A DNA stretch of 64,000 nucleotides, taken from NCBI GenBank assembly GCA_013001295.1, contig JABDMW010000015.1, positions 1 to 64,000 of the forward strand, written 5' to 3'. Position numbers and translations under genes: made by a program. This DNA comes from Hyphomonadaceae bacterium (GTDB lineage: Bacteria > Pseudomonadota > Alphaproteobacteria > Caulobacterales > Maricaulaceae). Positions 9,119 through 18,097 of the stretch are shown piece after piece. The notes under the pieces were generated by a model. That model was not told where the DNA came from. It did not search any database and saw only the letters and a program-made list of their open reading frames with translations. Numbering within the stretch: the first letter of the stretch is position 1; the number at the start of each line of letters is the position of its first letter.

Positions 9119-9240
9119 AATCCCTCTCCTCGGGGAGAGGGTTAGGGTAAGGGGCATTTTTTTCAAATGCCAAGGCGATTTACTGAATAAAATATTTCCC
9201 CTCACCCTCGCTCCGCTCAACCTCTCCCCTAGGAGAGGTT
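9119..9240. repeat. REP/MITE-like inverted repeat element between convergent genes
   Basis: Two GC-rich arms face each other about 45 bases apart. The left arm (9122-9154) contains CCCTCTCC...GGGGAGAGGG followed by TTAGGGTAAGGGG. The right arm (9198-9240) contains CCCCTCACCCT...CTCTCCCC..GGAGAGG. Each arm is itself a hairpin, and the reverse complement of one aligns with the other apart from about 10 extra bases. This resembles the widespread proteobacterial CCCCTCACCCTAACCCTCTCCCC family of intergenic repeats. It sits in the tail-to-tail space of ychF and the MOSC gene and could act as a bidirectional transcription stop. Confidence 0.75.
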
Positions 9241-9335
9241 ATGTGTTATTTTCATTCCCAATCTAGCGACGGTAAGTTCTTACGATTGTAGAAATAAGGT
9301 ATGACGAGCATTAAGCTTTAAAACTGTTTGCCCAC

Positions 9336-10154
9336 TCAGCGGCTTTCCACTTCAACCTCATCGCCGACACCAATTCGTCCCAAAACCTGCGGGACGGCAT
9401 TCCAACCAAACAAAACACCATCGAGTTCCGGATCTTTGGATAACCGACGTGCCCGAAGTGTACGGAGCGGTTCTTTGCCTTGTTTTGCACCCGTAACAGG
9501 ATCAAGCGTCGTGACCACGCACCTTGAACATGGTTTGACCAAATCGAAGACCACATCTCCGATTTTCACGCTCTTCCACCGATCTTCGTTCCACGCTTCA
9601 TCCCCGTCGATTACGATGTTCGGGCGAAACTGCTTCATGATTACGGGAGAACCGCCATTGGCCTCTATGTGCTTGTTGAGCGCCCGTAGCGACGCGGTAT
9701 TGGTGATCAAAATAGGATATCCATCTGCAAAGCTCACAGGCCTCTCACCATCGGTATATTTTTCACTGGCGAACCGTTCTGCCTGATCATCCATAAAGAC
9801 GAGGTTTGCCTTTCGTCCGACAAACTCGGACAGCGCTTCGTTGACTTCACCTTCGGACAATGCGGCATCAACAGTGCTTTTCCAGACCATCGTCTTTTTC
9901 CGAATAGCATCATCAGGAATAGCAACGTCAATCGGTGCTTTGTTTGGCAATGTCAGCTTTAGACCATCGTGAGAAATCTTCACCTTAATTTGTGCAAGTT
10001 TGGGCGTATCGCGCTGTGTGATGAATCGTCCATTTTCATCAACCAACATCCAGCGCCGATCGCCACGCAAACCACGCGCCTTAACTTCGGTATAGCGAAT
10101 GTCGAGACCGCGCATGCTTTTGACAGGATATATATGGAGGGATGCAATTTTCAT
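9336..10154 (-). CDS. MOSC domain-containing protein (YcbX/mARC-like)
   Basis: The protein combines the N-terminal MOSC beta-barrel (IASLHIYPVKSMRGLD, residues about 3-18) with a MOSC domain that binds a molybdenum-cofactor sulfur species. The FRPNIVIDG motif is at about residues 176-184 and the conserved cysteine is C212 in PCSRCVVTTLDP. These features fit the YcbX/mARC type, molybdenum enzymes that reduce N-hydroxylated bases. Unlike E. coli YcbX, I see no C-terminal 2Fe-2S ferredoxin domain. I prefer the ATG at 10154 over the one at 10175 because the barrel begins at once there. A molybdenum hydroxylase operon lies much further downstream, but nothing links the two directly. Confidence 0.88.
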   Translation of the reverse strand: MKIASLHIYPVKSMRGLDIRYTEVKARGLRGDRRWMLVDENGRFITQRDTPKLAQIKVKISHDGLKLTLPNKAPIDVAIPDDAIRKKTMVWKSTVDAALSEGEVNEALSEFVGRKANLVFMDDQAERFASEKYTDGERPVSFADGYPILITNTASLRALNKHIEANGGSPVIMKQFRPNIVIDGDEAWNEDRWKSVKIGDVVFDLVKPCSRCVVTTLDPVTGAKQGKEPLRTLRARRLSKDPELDGVLFGWNAVPQVLGRIGVGDEVEVESR

Positions 10155-10211
10155 GCGTTTAGTATGGGCGTTCAAGCCCCGAAACGATAGTCTCTAAATC
10201 ATTTAAAAACG

Positions 10212-10859
10212 CTACAAGCTCACCTTATCGGTTTGCGGTAGTTCCCATGGCTCAATCAACGCGTCCGCCTCCCAATCGAGATAGTCTTCGTCCGACATCA
10301 ATTCGCTGATATAAGTGTCAGCCTTTTGCGAACGCGGAATATCGTACGATGCAAATCGGGTCGCATAGGGCGTCGCGAAAGCATCGGCAATCGACCAGTC
10401 ATTAAACAGAAACGGCCCGTCATGTTTAGACAGCAAATCCTGCCAGATCCCGTCCATATTAGCGGCGTCTTCGAGGCAATCCTTCGGTAGTTTCGATTGT
10501 GTTCGTCGACGGAGATTCATAGGTGCATGCTCTCGCAACGCGCCAAATTCAGATTGCATCAGAGCGCAAAAGTCGCGGGCTTTTTGTCTGTCCTCGGCAT
10601 CTTTAGGCCAGAGGTTCGGAACCGCTAACGCTAACCACTCGGAAATTGCCAAACTATCCGGGATAATTTCGTCGCCGACTTTCAAAACCGGTACTGTTCC
10701 AGCCTCAGATAATGCCAAGAGCTTATTTTTAAACCCGGGCACATCCAATTGTATCAATTCTTCATGAAAATGAAGTTCAGATTTCCGCAGTACCAACCAC
10801 GGTCTCATCGACCAGGATGAATAGTTCTTGTTGCCAATATAGAGTTTTAATTCGGTCAT
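10212..10859 (-). CDS. Glutathione S-transferase family protein
   Basis: The protein has a thioredoxin-like N-terminal domain (LKLYIGNKNYSSWSMRPWLVL, with the catalytic serine region NYSSWS) and an alpha-helical C-terminal domain with the ADAFATPYATRF segment. It has the usual GST length, about 215 residues. The ATG at 10859 begins MTELKLYIG, the expected first strand. The longer frame to 10895 runs into the petC terminator hairpin and is rejected. GSTs of this class conjugate or isomerise electrophiles; no specific substrate can be read here. It follows petC on the same strand but is separated from it by the terminator. Confidence 0.9.
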   Translation of the reverse strand: MTELKLYIGNKNYSSWSMRPWLVLRKSELHFHEELIQLDVPGFKNKLLALSEAGTVPVLKVGDEIIPDSLAISEWLALAVPNLWPKDAEDRQKARDFCALMQSEFGALREHAPMNLRRRTQSKLPKDCLEDAANMDGIWQDLLSKHDGPFLFNDWSIADAFATPYATRFASYDIPRSQKADTYISELMSDEDYLDWEADALIEPWELPQTDKVSL

Positions 10860-10893
10860 ATCTGAGAGTCCGACGCTGAGTAAAAACCATTGC

Positions 10894-10931
10894 ATAAAAA
10901 AACCGCCGGCGAATGGCCAGCGGTTTTTTGA
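10894..10931 (-). terminator. Rho-independent terminator of petABC
   Basis: Read on the minus strand, AAAAAACCGC pairs with GCGGTTTTTT, with an inner GGC/GCC pairing and a CATTC loop, giving a strong stem that ends in a T run. It lies about 20 bases after the petC stop and before the GST start. Confidence 0.85.
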
Positions 10932-10949
10932 ACTTAAATTTAGATCGTT

Positions 10950-11840
10950 CTAGTGTTCGACATCTCTCCAGATGTTTTTGTACGTCGCAAACATCAAGGC
11001 AGAGAAGATAAACAGGAATAAGAATACGGAAAAGCCGATTTTTTTGCGTACTTCCATTTTCGGATCGCCTGCCCATGCGAGGAATTCCGTAACGTCGCGT
11101 GATAATTGCTCAACGGTTGCAGCCGGCGCTTCAATCGTCTCGGTCCCACCATGGCCATCCGAAACAGTAATTGAGGCATACTCAATAATATCATCGACGA
11201 GCGGCGCCGCCATGGCAATTTCGCTACCTTCAAAAGCGGGATTGTAATTCATACCGATAGGCATTTCGTACTCAACGCCGTCTTTCATTTTATATTCGTG
11301 CGGCATGTCTTTGTAACTCACCAACAGATCGTAGATATAATCCGCTCCGCCAGTGCGGGCCTTGGTAATTACAGACAGGTCTGGTGGCAATGCGCCGCCA
11401 TTCGATGCGCGGGCCGCTGGTTCATTTGGATAGATATCCGGAAATTTATCCGCCGGAATTCCGGGACGTTCAATTGGGTCACCTGTTTCGCCGTCAATAT
11501 CAGGGATGAGCCAATCATTTGCCAAGGCCTTAACCTCGACATTGTCATTTGGGTTAGGTGTCTTTGGATTATAGTAAGGCCCACCCTTTTCGCCGAGATG
11601 GCGGAATGATAGATGCTCCAGCGCATGGCAAGCCGCGCAGACTTCCCGGTAGACCTGATAACCGCGTTGCACGGCCAACCGGTCATATGTTCCGAACATG
11701 CCATTGAAGCCCCAATCCTGATGCTCCATTTTATGGTCGCTTTTACCACCGCCGGCAGCCATTGCCACGGTGCCCAAGCTCAATCCGGACAGGCCGATAA
11801 GTGCGGCACCGATCAAAGTTTTTGTCAAACGGTTAGCCAT
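10950..11840 (-). CDS. petC: Cytochrome c1 of the bc1 complex
   Basis: This is the membrane-anchored c-type heme subunit of ubiquinol:cytochrome c oxidoreductase; it passes electrons from the Rieske protein to soluble cytochrome c. An N-terminal signal peptide (to about AMA-AGGG, residue 29) is followed by the heme-binding CAACH at residues 68-72 and the cytochrome c1 signature GGPYYN. The axial methionine probably lies in the EMPIGMNYNPAF region. A single C-terminal helix near 264-286 anchors it in the inner membrane. Its ATG shares a base with the stop of petB, so petA-petB-petC are one operon. Confidence 0.97.
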   Translation of the reverse strand: MANRLTKTLIGAALIGLSGLSLGTVAMAAGGGKSDHKMEHQDWGFNGMFGTYDRLAVQRGYQVYREVCAACHALEHLSFRHLGEKGGPYYNPKTPNPNDNVEVKALANDWLIPDIDGETGDPIERPGIPADKFPDIYPNEPAARASNGGALPPDLSVITKARTGGADYIYDLLVSYKDMPHEYKMKDGVEYEMPIGMNYNPAFEGSEIAMAAPLVDDIIEYASITVSDGHGGTETIEAPAATVEQLSRDVTEFLAWAGDPKMEVRKKIGFSVFLFLFIFSALMFATYKNIWRDVEH

Positions 11841-13120
11841 TACGCAGTCCCCTCATGGATCGCCTTGGTGATTGATTCAGGCAGTTCTTTGGTCTTTTCC
11901 ACGAAACCGAGTAACGGAAGTATCGGGAAGAAATAGGCGAAGTAATATATCGTCGCTATCCGCGACAAAGTCACAAACTTCATACCGTATGCGACGCTTT
12001 CGCCGTCGACCATTTTCTCACCGATCTTGATCGCGATATCATCCGGCGCTCTAGCACCGCACCATCCGAGGATGAAGCACATGATAACGAAAATGATGAA
12101 GAAGACGCGAGCCACAGGGCGGAAACGCATGGAGCGCACTTTTGATGTATCGAGCCATGGCAGTACAAACAGGATACCGATCGCACCGACCATCAGAAGG
12201 ATACCAGCGAGCTTATCGGGAACCGCACGCAAGATCGCGTAGAATGGCAGATAATACCACTCAGGAACGATATGGGGTGGCGTCACCAGCGGGTTTGCGC
12301 GCTGATAATTGTCCGCATGCCCGAGAGCGTCCGGCAAATAGAACATAAAGAAGGCGAATATCAACAGGAATACTGCGACCGCAAAACCGTCTTTCATCGT
12401 ATAATACGGGTGAAAAGACAGAGTATCTTTCTTACTTTTTTCCGTAATCCCGATCGGGTTATTCTGTCCAACATGGTGGATCGCCCATACGTGCAATCCC
12501 ACAATAGCAGCGATCACAAACGGCAGCAGATAATGCAGCGAGAAGAACCGTTGCAGAGTTGGATTTCCAACAGAATATCCGCCGAGCAGCCATTGTTGCA
12601 GACTTTCACCCACAACAGGAATAGCGCCGAAAAAGCCGGTAATCACCGTTGCACCCCAGAACGACATTTGACCCCAAGGCAATGTGTAACCAAGGAAGCC
12701 GGTCGCCATCATAATAAGATATATGACACAACCGAGTATCCAGACGAGTTCACGCGGCGCCTTGTAAGAACCGTAAAACAGCCCGCGGAACATATGGATA
12801 TACACAGCGAGGAAGAACATGGACGCGCCCGTCGCATGCATAGACTGGATCAACCAGCCGTACGGCACGTCACGTTTAATACGCTGAACACTGTCAAATG
12901 CGCCATCGACAGTTGGCACATAGTGCATGGCCAGGATGACCCCGGACAAAATCTGAACGATCAGACACATGGTCAGAATTGCGCCGAACGCGTACCAGTA
13001 ATTCAGGTTTCTCGGGCTCGGAAATGCCATGAAATCCGCGCCCATACGGATGATGGGTAAACGCTTATCCAGCCAACGCGAAGCGGCATATTTAGGTTCG
13101 TATGTAGAAGGACCGTGCAT
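11840..13120 (-). CDS. petB: Cytochrome b of the bc1 complex
   Basis: Cytochrome b is the central integral membrane subunit of complex III and holds both quinone sites and two b hemes. The four heme-ligating histidines stand at H95, H109, H196 and H210 (14-residue spacing within each pair), and the Qo-site motif PEWY is at 286-289. At 426 residues it is a full bacterial long form with eight transmembrane segments. It follows petA by four bases. A 262-residue frame on the other strand across this gene is an antisense shadow. Confidence 0.98.
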   Translation of the reverse strand: MHGPSTYEPKYAASRWLDKRLPIIRMGADFMAFPSPRNLNYWYAFGAILTMCLIVQILSGVILAMHYVPTVDGAFDSVQRIKRDVPYGWLIQSMHATGASMFFLAVYIHMFRGLFYGSYKAPRELVWILGCVIYLIMMATGFLGYTLPWGQMSFWGATVITGFFGAIPVVGESLQQWLLGGYSVGNPTLQRFFSLHYLLPFVIAAIVGLHVWAIHHVGQNNPIGITEKSKKDTLSFHPYYTMKDGFAVAVFLLIFAFFMFYLPDALGHADNYQRANPLVTPPHIVPEWYYLPFYAILRAVPDKLAGILLMVGAIGILFVLPWLDTSKVRSMRFRPVARVFFIIFVIMCFILGWCGARAPDDIAIKIGEKMVDGESVAYGMKFVTLSRIATIYYFAYFFPILPLLGFVEKTKELPESITKAIHEGTA

Positions 13121-13124
13121 AATC

Positions 13125-13694
13125 TTAACCTACCTTGATGACGCTGTCAGAGACGTATGAATATGTGGGAATTTCGAGGTTTTTAGGAGCTGGCCCTTTG
13201 CGGATCCGTCCAGACGTATCGTAATGCGACCCGTGGCAAGGGCAGTACCAACCGTTAAAATCACCAGCCTCGCCAACCGGGATACACCCGAAATGGGTAC
13301 AGACGCCGACCATCACCAAAATAGCTGGATTGATATTACCTTCCGGCGTTGGAACAAAACGGTCTGCATCGGCCTGAGGGTCTATTAGATCAGCTGCGTC
13401 ATCGGCTTCTGCCGCAGCGATCTCGGCTGCTGTTCTGTGCCGGACAAAAACGGGCTTTCCGCGCCACAGGGCTTTGATCTGTTGACCTTCAGCAACTTTT
13501 GAAATGTCGATCTCAATAGAACCGGCGGCACGTGTATCAGCTGCCGCGCCCATTTGTGAAACCAATGGCCAAGCAACCGACCCTGCTCCGACAGCAGCGG
13601 CTGCGCCAGTAGCAATGTAGATAAAATCGCGGCGGGACGGGTCTTCTGAATGGCCGTCTTCGTGCGTGTTTTCTTGAGTGTGCGTATCAGACAT
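13125..13694 (-). CDS. petA: Rieske iron-sulfur protein of the bc1 complex
   Basis: This subunit takes electrons from quinol at the Qo site. The 2Fe-2S cluster ligands are C132 and H134 (CTHFGC) plus C151 and H154 (CPCHG), with C137 and C153 forming the stabilising disulfide. The N-terminus has a twin-arginine pair (R21 R22 in [11 protein letters not shown]) followed by one membrane helix to about residue 45, as expected for Tat-dependent insertion. A longer alanine-rich and acidic segment (about 89-118) before the cluster domain is typical of alphaproteobacterial forms. It is the first gene of petABC. Confidence 0.97.
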   Translation of the reverse strand: MSDTHTQENTHEDGHSEDPSRRDFIYIATGAAAAVGAGSVAWPLVSQMGAAADTRAAGSIEIDISKVAEGQQIKALWRGKPVFVRHRTAAEIAAAEADDAADLIDPQADADRFVPTPEGNINPAILVMVGVCTHFGCIPVGEAGDFNGWYCPCHGSHYDTSGRIRKGPAPKNLEIPTYSYVSDSVIKVG

Positions 13695-13762
13695 GATCGC
13701 CTTTCTTTAACGATATAATTGCGCCAAAATATGTGGCACATCTATAGTATAAATCCCCTCCA

Positions 13763-13794
13763 AACATGCGCGGCGTATCGCCGCAACGCATGTT
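13763..13794. promoter_or_regulatory. Inverted repeat in the petA/trmL divergent promoter region
   Basis: AACATGCG and CGCATGTT (8 bp, perfect) enclose a second perfect stem CGGCG-TAT-CGCCG, with three unpaired bases. On the minus strand it lies just upstream of a TATACT -10-like sequence, so it could be an operator or leader hairpin controlling petABC. The role is inferred. Confidence 0.5.
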
Positions 13795-13869
13795 GAACAA
13801 TTCGGGTCTAGTTACTGGAAGTACATGCACTCTGACAAGTAAATATCGCCCAAGAAACGGAATAATTTT

Positions 13870-14343
13870 ATGAAAATCGTGCTCTTTCAGCCGGACATTG
13901 CGCAAAACCTCGGTGCCGCTATGCGCTTAAGCGCGTGTTTAGGGGTTTCTTTGGAGATTATCGAGCCCTGCGGCTTCCCGTTAACAAGCAAAGCAGTCCG
14001 GCGCACTGCGATGGATTACGGCGTTCCTGACCAATTGATTCGCCATAAAAACTGGAACGCTTTTGAAAAATCCGAATCAACTGCCGGCCGGCGGATCGTT
14101 CTCTTAACAACAAAGTCGGCACTGCCGATCACAGAGTTTGAGTTTAACCCAGACGACACATTATTGTTTGGGCAAGAAAGCGCCGGCGCCCCCGAGCATG
14201 TTCATACAAGATCTGATGCGCGCATCTATATACCGCTTGCTAACGGTATGCGCTCATTAAACCTTGTCAGTTCCGCTTCGATTGCTGTATTCGAGGCCTT
14301 GCGTCAATCTGGTGGATTGCCGCCAACAATAGTCTCAGAATAA
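13870..14343 (+). CDS. trmL: tRNA (cytidine(34)-2'-O)-methyltransferase
   Basis: TrmL is a compact SPOUT-fold methyltransferase that modifies the ribose of the wobble base in certain leucine tRNAs. The start MKIVLFQPDIAQNLGAAMRLSACLG is characteristic, as is the C-terminal knot region with LLFGQESAGAPEHV (about 98-111) and IPLANGMRSLNLVSSASIAVFEALRQ. At 157 residues it is the usual minimal SPOUT length without extra domains. It is transcribed divergently from petA and followed nine bases later by hemF, so the two are probably cotranscribed. Confidence 0.94.
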   Translation: MKIVLFQPDIAQNLGAAMRLSACLGVSLEIIEPCGFPLTSKAVRRTAMDYGVPDQLIRHKNWNAFEKSESTAGRRIVLLTTKSALPITEFEFNPDDTLLFGQESAGAPEHVHTRSDARIYIPLANGMRSLNLVSSASIAVFEALRQSGGLPPTIVSE

Positions 14344-14352
14344 TGTGGGAAT

Positions 14353-15222
14353 ATGACCGAAATAAAAAAACAAAAAGCGGGAGAGTGGTTTGCCACACTT
14401 CAGCTTCAAATTTGCAACGAGTTTGAACAGTTAGAGCGCGAAGCCAATAGCGGATATTACATTGGCGACCCCGGAACTTTTGAGTTCGAAAACTGGAAAC
14501 GCGGCGACGGCACGGAAAATCTGGGTGGCGGTCGCGCCGGCATGATGCGTGGCCGACTGTTTGAAAAAGTCGGCGTGCACACATCTGTTGTTCAAGGTGA
14601 GTTTACCAAAGACTTTGCAGGTCAGATACCCGGTGCAGACAAGGACCCCAGGTTTTGGGCGGCCGGGATTAGCTTGATCGCCCATATGAAAAATCCACGC
14701 ATACCGGCTGTTCACATGAACACACGATATATTGTGACAACGAAAGATTGGTTCGGTGGCGGCGCGGATTTGACGCCGACCCTGTCAGCTCAGCGGGTTC
14801 AGTCAAACCCGGACGCTATTGCCTTTCACAAAGCGATGAAAGAAACCTGCGCGAAGCATCCCGCAGCGGATTACAAAGCCTTCAAAAACTGGTGCGATGA
14901 TTACTTTCATCTTGCCCACCGTGATGAGCCGCGTGGCATTGGTGGCATTTTTTACGACCGTCATAACAGTGGAGATTGGGAAGCGGACTTTGCTTTCACC
15001 AAAGATGTCGGCCTAAGTTTTCTTGACGTTTACACGAAGATCGTTCGTAGTCGCATGAATGAAAACTGGAGCAAAGAGGAACGCGAAGAGCAACTCGTTT
15101 TACGCGGTCGTTATGTGGAGTTTAATCTTCTTTATGACCGGGGAACCACATTCGGTTTGAAAACCGGGGGTAATGTAAAGACAATCCTATCATCCATGCC
15201 GCCCATGGTTAAATGGCCATAA
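14353..15222 (+). CDS. hemF: Oxygen-dependent coproporphyrinogen III oxidase
   Basis: HemF catalyses the aerobic decarboxylation of coproporphyrinogen III to protoporphyrinogen IX in heme biosynthesis. Family landmarks are the [10 protein letters not shown] block near residue 60, the [14 protein letters not shown] strand with the conserved histidine near 120, [10 protein letters not shown] near 132, and the C-terminal [23 protein letters not shown] segment. The 289-residue length is normal. It is cytoplasmic and acts as a dimer in characterised members. It lies just after trmL and near petABC, whose c1 and b subunits need heme. Confidence 0.97.
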   Translation: MTEIKKQKAGEWFATLQLQICNEFEQLEREANSGYYIGDPGTFEFENWKRGDGTENLGGGRAGMMRGRLFEKVGVHTSVVQGEFTKDFAGQIPGADKDPRFWAAGISLIAHMKNPRIPAVHMNTRYIVTTKDWFGGGADLTPTLSAQRVQSNPDAIAFHKAMKETCAKHPAADYKAFKNWCDDYFHLAHRDEPRGIGGIFYDRHNSGDWEADFAFTKDVGLSFLDVYTKIVRSRMNENWSKEEREEQLVLRGRYVEFNLLYDRGTTFGLKTGGNVKTILSSMPPMVKWP

Positions 15223-15293
15223 TTCTGAGGACTTTTTAAGATTAGAATCAACTCGCAGCCAACTCAATGTGATGAAGTTTTGTGGTACTGCTA

Positions 15294-15317
15294 CGGTTAA
15301 TTGTCGAATCTTAACCG
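15294..15317. promoter_or_regulatory. Inverted repeat CGGTTAA-N10-TTAACCG upstream of the luxR-type gene
   Basis: This is a perfect 7-bp inverted repeat with a 10-base spacer, centred about 210 bases before the regulator's ATG and about 80 bases after hemF. It has the size of a dimeric regulator site. The assignment as an operator is inference. Confidence 0.4.
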
Positions 15318-15425
15318 AAGCAATACGCACATCTCTGCAGGCTTTGATCGAAATCCTCCCCTATCTGAATCAACCGATCCGCCTACTCGGTGTAATTGGT
15401 TTATTTTCGCAAGGTCTTTCTGTCA

Positions 15426-15443
15426 ATTTCGGTATTCCGAAAT
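15426..15443. promoter_or_regulatory. Inverted repeat ATTTCGG-N4-CCGAAAT upstream of the luxR-type gene
   Basis: This is a perfect 18-bp dyad with 7-bp arms and a TATT centre, about 70 bases before the regulator start. The position suits an autoregulatory operator (lux-box-like in size, though not in sequence). Confidence 0.45.
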
Positions 15444-15512
15444 AATGACTCGTTTTTGCTTCGCGGAGGGTATAAATTCTTAAGCGAAACAAATTCTGGC
15501 CCCAACAGCGAT

Positions 15513-16238
15513 ATGACGACGAACAACAATTTTCACTCCCTATTCGAGCACCTTGAGACAACGTCCTCCATCCGCGGCGCACTATTCCGGTTGCAATCAA
15601 AATTTGGTGAATTACACGGTTGCGACTTGGCCTACGAATATATGATGAAAGATACGTCTTTTGTCCGGGGCGACCTTGTCAGCATGACCACGCTTTCGCG
15701 CAGGTTCACTGACTTGTATTTTCCTGGAGGGGGGCCAAATTCGGATCCGGTCCTTGAACACGTCACCGCCGACTCCGACCCATTTCGTGTCAGCTTGCGA
15801 AAACTGTGCGCGGGAAAGCAAACAAAATTTTACGGAAATAAGTTTTACACGGCGCTGCTTGAGAATGGGTGCGAAAATTTTACGTCTTTTCCGTTCAAAG
15901 ACGATATGGGCATTGGATTTGGCGTGTTCACGATCTTTGCTACGTCGGATTTCTTGGATCAGAAAGTTAAAGATGAATATTATCGTGAGCTCGCGCTGAA
16001 CTTCCACAAATGCATGAAATCCGGGGGGCAGTTGGCACGTTATTTTAACATCCTTGATCGTGAACACCATGCATTGTCCAAAATGGCGGATGGAAAAACC
16101 GCTGCCGATATTGCGCAAGATCTAGACGTGACGCCCAGATCAATCGAATTGCGACTTCAGAGTGTGCGCAAAAAACTACAAGCGCGGACGACCACTGAGG
16201 CTGTTTATAAAGCTGTCGCCTACTCTATATTACCATAA
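15513..16238 (+). CDS. LuxR-family transcriptional regulator with degenerate autoinducer-binding domain
   Basis: The protein has the architecture of acyl-homoserine-lactone regulators: an N-terminal ligand-binding domain (about 20-165) and a C-terminal GerE/LuxR helix-turn-helix (about 180-238, LSKMADGKTAADIAQDLDVTP). The frame opens at 15396, but the ATG at 15513 starts a normal-length protein of 241 residues. The positions equivalent to TraR Y61 and D70 are kept (Y69, D78), but those of W57 and W85 are not. There is no tryptophan anywhere in the protein. No luxI is present in the window, so it is an orphan regulator; its ligand may not be an AHL. The two inverted repeats upstream suggest autoregulation. 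Confidence 0.85.
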   Translation: MTTNNNFHSLFEHLETTSSIRGALFRLQSKFGELHGCDLAYEYMMKDTSFVRGDLVSMTTLSRRFTDLYFPGGGPNSDPVLEHVTADSDPFRVSLRKLCAGKQTKFYGNKFYTALLENGCENFTSFPFKDDMGIGFGVFTIFATSDFLDQKVKDEYYRELALNFHKCMKSGGQLARYFNILDREHHALSKMADGKTAADIAQDLDVTPRSIELRLQSVRKKLQARTTTEAVYKAVAYSILP

Positions 16239-16259
16239 TTGCTATTCATTCCTCGTAAA

Positions 16260-17492
16260 TTACGCGCGATGAATGAGGGCCAACGCGGCTATAAGACGGG
16301 TTTTATCTGCGGTGAACCCGGAGCGTATCCACAAGGCTTCCAATGCCGCCAGCGCCTTGCCCATGGACGTGCCTTTAGGGACTCCCGCCTCGATCAAATC
16401 TTTACCACTCAAAGGAAATTCAGGCCAATCCCATTCTCGCGCGGTATCAAACACCGCCAGCCATTGCTTTTTAATGATCGGATCGTCAGCTCCTGCCGCT
16501 CGTAACACCGATCGATCCATCGCAACCTGACGACCAGCCTTGAATATTTCAATTTTAAGATCTTTGTCGGACAGTCCCGGTTTTAAAGCGGCTCGGTCTC
16601 CGGCCCACCCCAATAGACGAGTTTTTTCCACGTTCGCCATCTTGAGCCGCCGGGTCAGACCAGCCATTGCGAATTCATCACGCGCCGCCATCGACATCAA
16701 TCTTAGATATGGATCAGGCGTCAAATCAGTCATTCGTTCAACATCAATCAGCCGTTGAAGGCCTTCAGCATTGCTGGCCTCCGGGAGTAATTTTTCCAAA
16801 ATACCGTTGATCAGCATGGCGTTGACTGTCCGGTGCGGAGACGGTGCCGCCAGCAATTTTTTGGTTTCAGACCAAATACGTTCCACCGACAATTGATTTA
16901 AGCCGTCCTTGAGATCGCGGCACGCTGTTAGCGCGGGCTTGTCCATCGCCTTCCCGTCGCCGTACCAGGCATAGAAACGGAAGAATCTCAAAATCCGCAG
17001 ATAGTCTTCCTGTATGCGTTGGACCGGATCATCCACGAACCTGATCCGCCGTGTTTTTATATCTTCAACGCCCTGCCCGGTTGGGTCGAATATCTTGCCT
17101 TGAGGGTCCGCGTACAAAGCATTGACCGTAAAATCGCGCCGAAACGCATCTTCGGTCCAGTCTTTCGAAAATTCGACGGTAGCTCGACGGCCGTCCGTCG
17201 TTACGTCGCGGCGCAATGTCGTAATTTCAAAAACGGTATTGTCGGCTACGGCAGTCAGCGTGCCATGTGCAATACCGGTCTCGTGAACAGAAATTTTGTT
17301 GGCCTTCAACGCGCTGGCCACATCTTCTGGCAGCACCGTTGTCGCGATATCATAATCTGCAACCGGGGCGCCCAATAAAGCATTGCGGACACATCCTCCG
17401 ACATACCGTGCACTATCGTCGGGAAGAGCGTCGAAAATACGCCGCGCAGGTTTGGCATTGAGCCAAGCGTGTTTCTTTGGATCAAGTTTCAA
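16260..17492 (-). CDS. cca: CCA tRNA nucleotidyltransferase
   Basis: The enzyme adds or repairs the 3' CCA end of tRNAs. The class II nucleotidyltransferase head holds the GGCVRNALLG motif (residues 32-41) and the metal-binding D46/D48 pair in ADYDIAT. The downstream region has the usual RRDFTVNALY and RI-EDYLRILRFFRFYAW segments that bind the tRNA and select nucleotides. No HD phosphohydrolase domain is seen, as is normal for the 400-residue alphaproteobacterial form. Its start overlaps the stop of the NUDIX gene by four bases, in the conserved DUF1285-NUDIX-cca operon. Confidence 0.95.
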   Translation of the reverse strand: MKLDPKKHAWLNAKPARRIFDALPDDSARYVGGCVRNALLGAPVADYDIATTVLPEDVASALKANKISVHETGIAHGTLTAVADNTVFEITTLRRDVTTDGRRATVEFSKDWTEDAFRRDFTVNALYADPQGKIFDPTGQGVEDIKTRRIRFVDDPVQRIQEDYLRILRFFRFYAWYGDGKAMDKPALTACRDLKDGLNQLSVERIWSETKKLLAAPSPHRTVNAMLINGILEKLLPEASNAEGLQRLIDVERMTDLTPDPYLRLMSMAARDEFAMAGLTRRLKMANVEKTRLLGWAGDRAALKPGLSDKDLKIEIFKAGRQVAMDRSVLRAAGADDPIIKKQWLAVFDTAREWDWPEFPLSGKDLIEAGVPKGTSMGKALAALEALWIRSGFTADKTRLIAALALIHRA

Positions 17493-18097
17493 GAAAAGGC
17501 TCTTTGATACAGTCGGTACATCATCATCGCGGTCATTCCCCAGACATTGTGCGTGATCTCATCGTGACGCGGCCACGGCATGTCGTAAAGTACGTGTTCC
17601 TCCCCATTATATTCAATCCGTCTTTCAATATGATTGTCAGGGTTCATAAAAAACGTAAACGGAAGCTCGAAAGCCTCATCGACTTCTTCGGGCTCTGGGA
17701 TGATTTGGACGGTCGGATCTACAATGCCCACATAAGGTGTCACCCGAAATTGCGATACGGCATTGAAGGACGGAAGTCGCCCGATCGGAAAAATACGATC
17801 GGCTTCGATACCAACCTCCTCATGGGTCTCTCGCAAGGCGCCATCAAGCGGTGTTTCGCCAATCTCGGTCCGACCACCGGGGAAACTTATCTGACCGGCA
17901 TGGTTATTCATATGCAGGGGCCGGCGCGTGAACAGGACATGCCACTCATCAGACCTAGGAATGAGCGGCATCAATACGCTGGCTGGCCGTTGACCATCTC
18001 GTCTCGCGACATAGGTCTCGTCCTCGAACGCTAATGGCTCAAGTCCTGTTTTGATTTGCTCAATCACAGGGTCGGCAAGATACGTCTCAAACTTCAT
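17489..18097 (-). CDS. NUDIX hydrolase, CoA pyrophosphatase type (NudL-like)
   Basis: The protein carries a complete Nudix box at about residues 75-97 (G-x5-E-x7-REUxEExGU, read as GGRTEIGE...REthEEVGI). The preceding RRPLHMNNHAGQISFPGG segment is the signature of the CoA pyrophosphatase subfamily, which hydrolyses CoA derivatives. The frame continues upstream to 18247, but the ATG at 18097 gives the normal 202 residues and overlaps the DUF1285 gene by only 11 bases. It lies between DUF1285 and cca with overlaps on both sides, a standard alphaproteobacterial arrangement. Confidence 0.92.
   Translation of the reverse strand: MKFETYLADPVIEQIKTGLEPLAFEDETYVARRDGQRPASVLMPLIPRSDEWHVLFTRRPLHMNNHAGQISFPGGRTEIGETPLDGALRETHEEVGIEADRIFPIGRLPSFNAVSQFRVTPYVGIVDPTVQIIPEPEEVDEAFELPFTFFMNPDNHIERRIEYNGEEHVLYDMPWPRHDEITHNVWGMTAMMMYRLYQRAFS

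Noticed and set aside
10860-10895. Extended start for the GST gene
   Set aside because: The extra 12 residues come from the petABC terminator stem; the internal ATG gives the normal N-terminus.
12272-13060. 262-residue plus-strand open frame across petB
   Set aside because: It is exactly antisense to the well-supported cytochrome b gene, has no recognisable domain and no ribosome site.
15513-16238. Complete quorum-sensing system
   Set aside because: No luxI-type synthase is in the window and key ligand-pocket tryptophans are missing.
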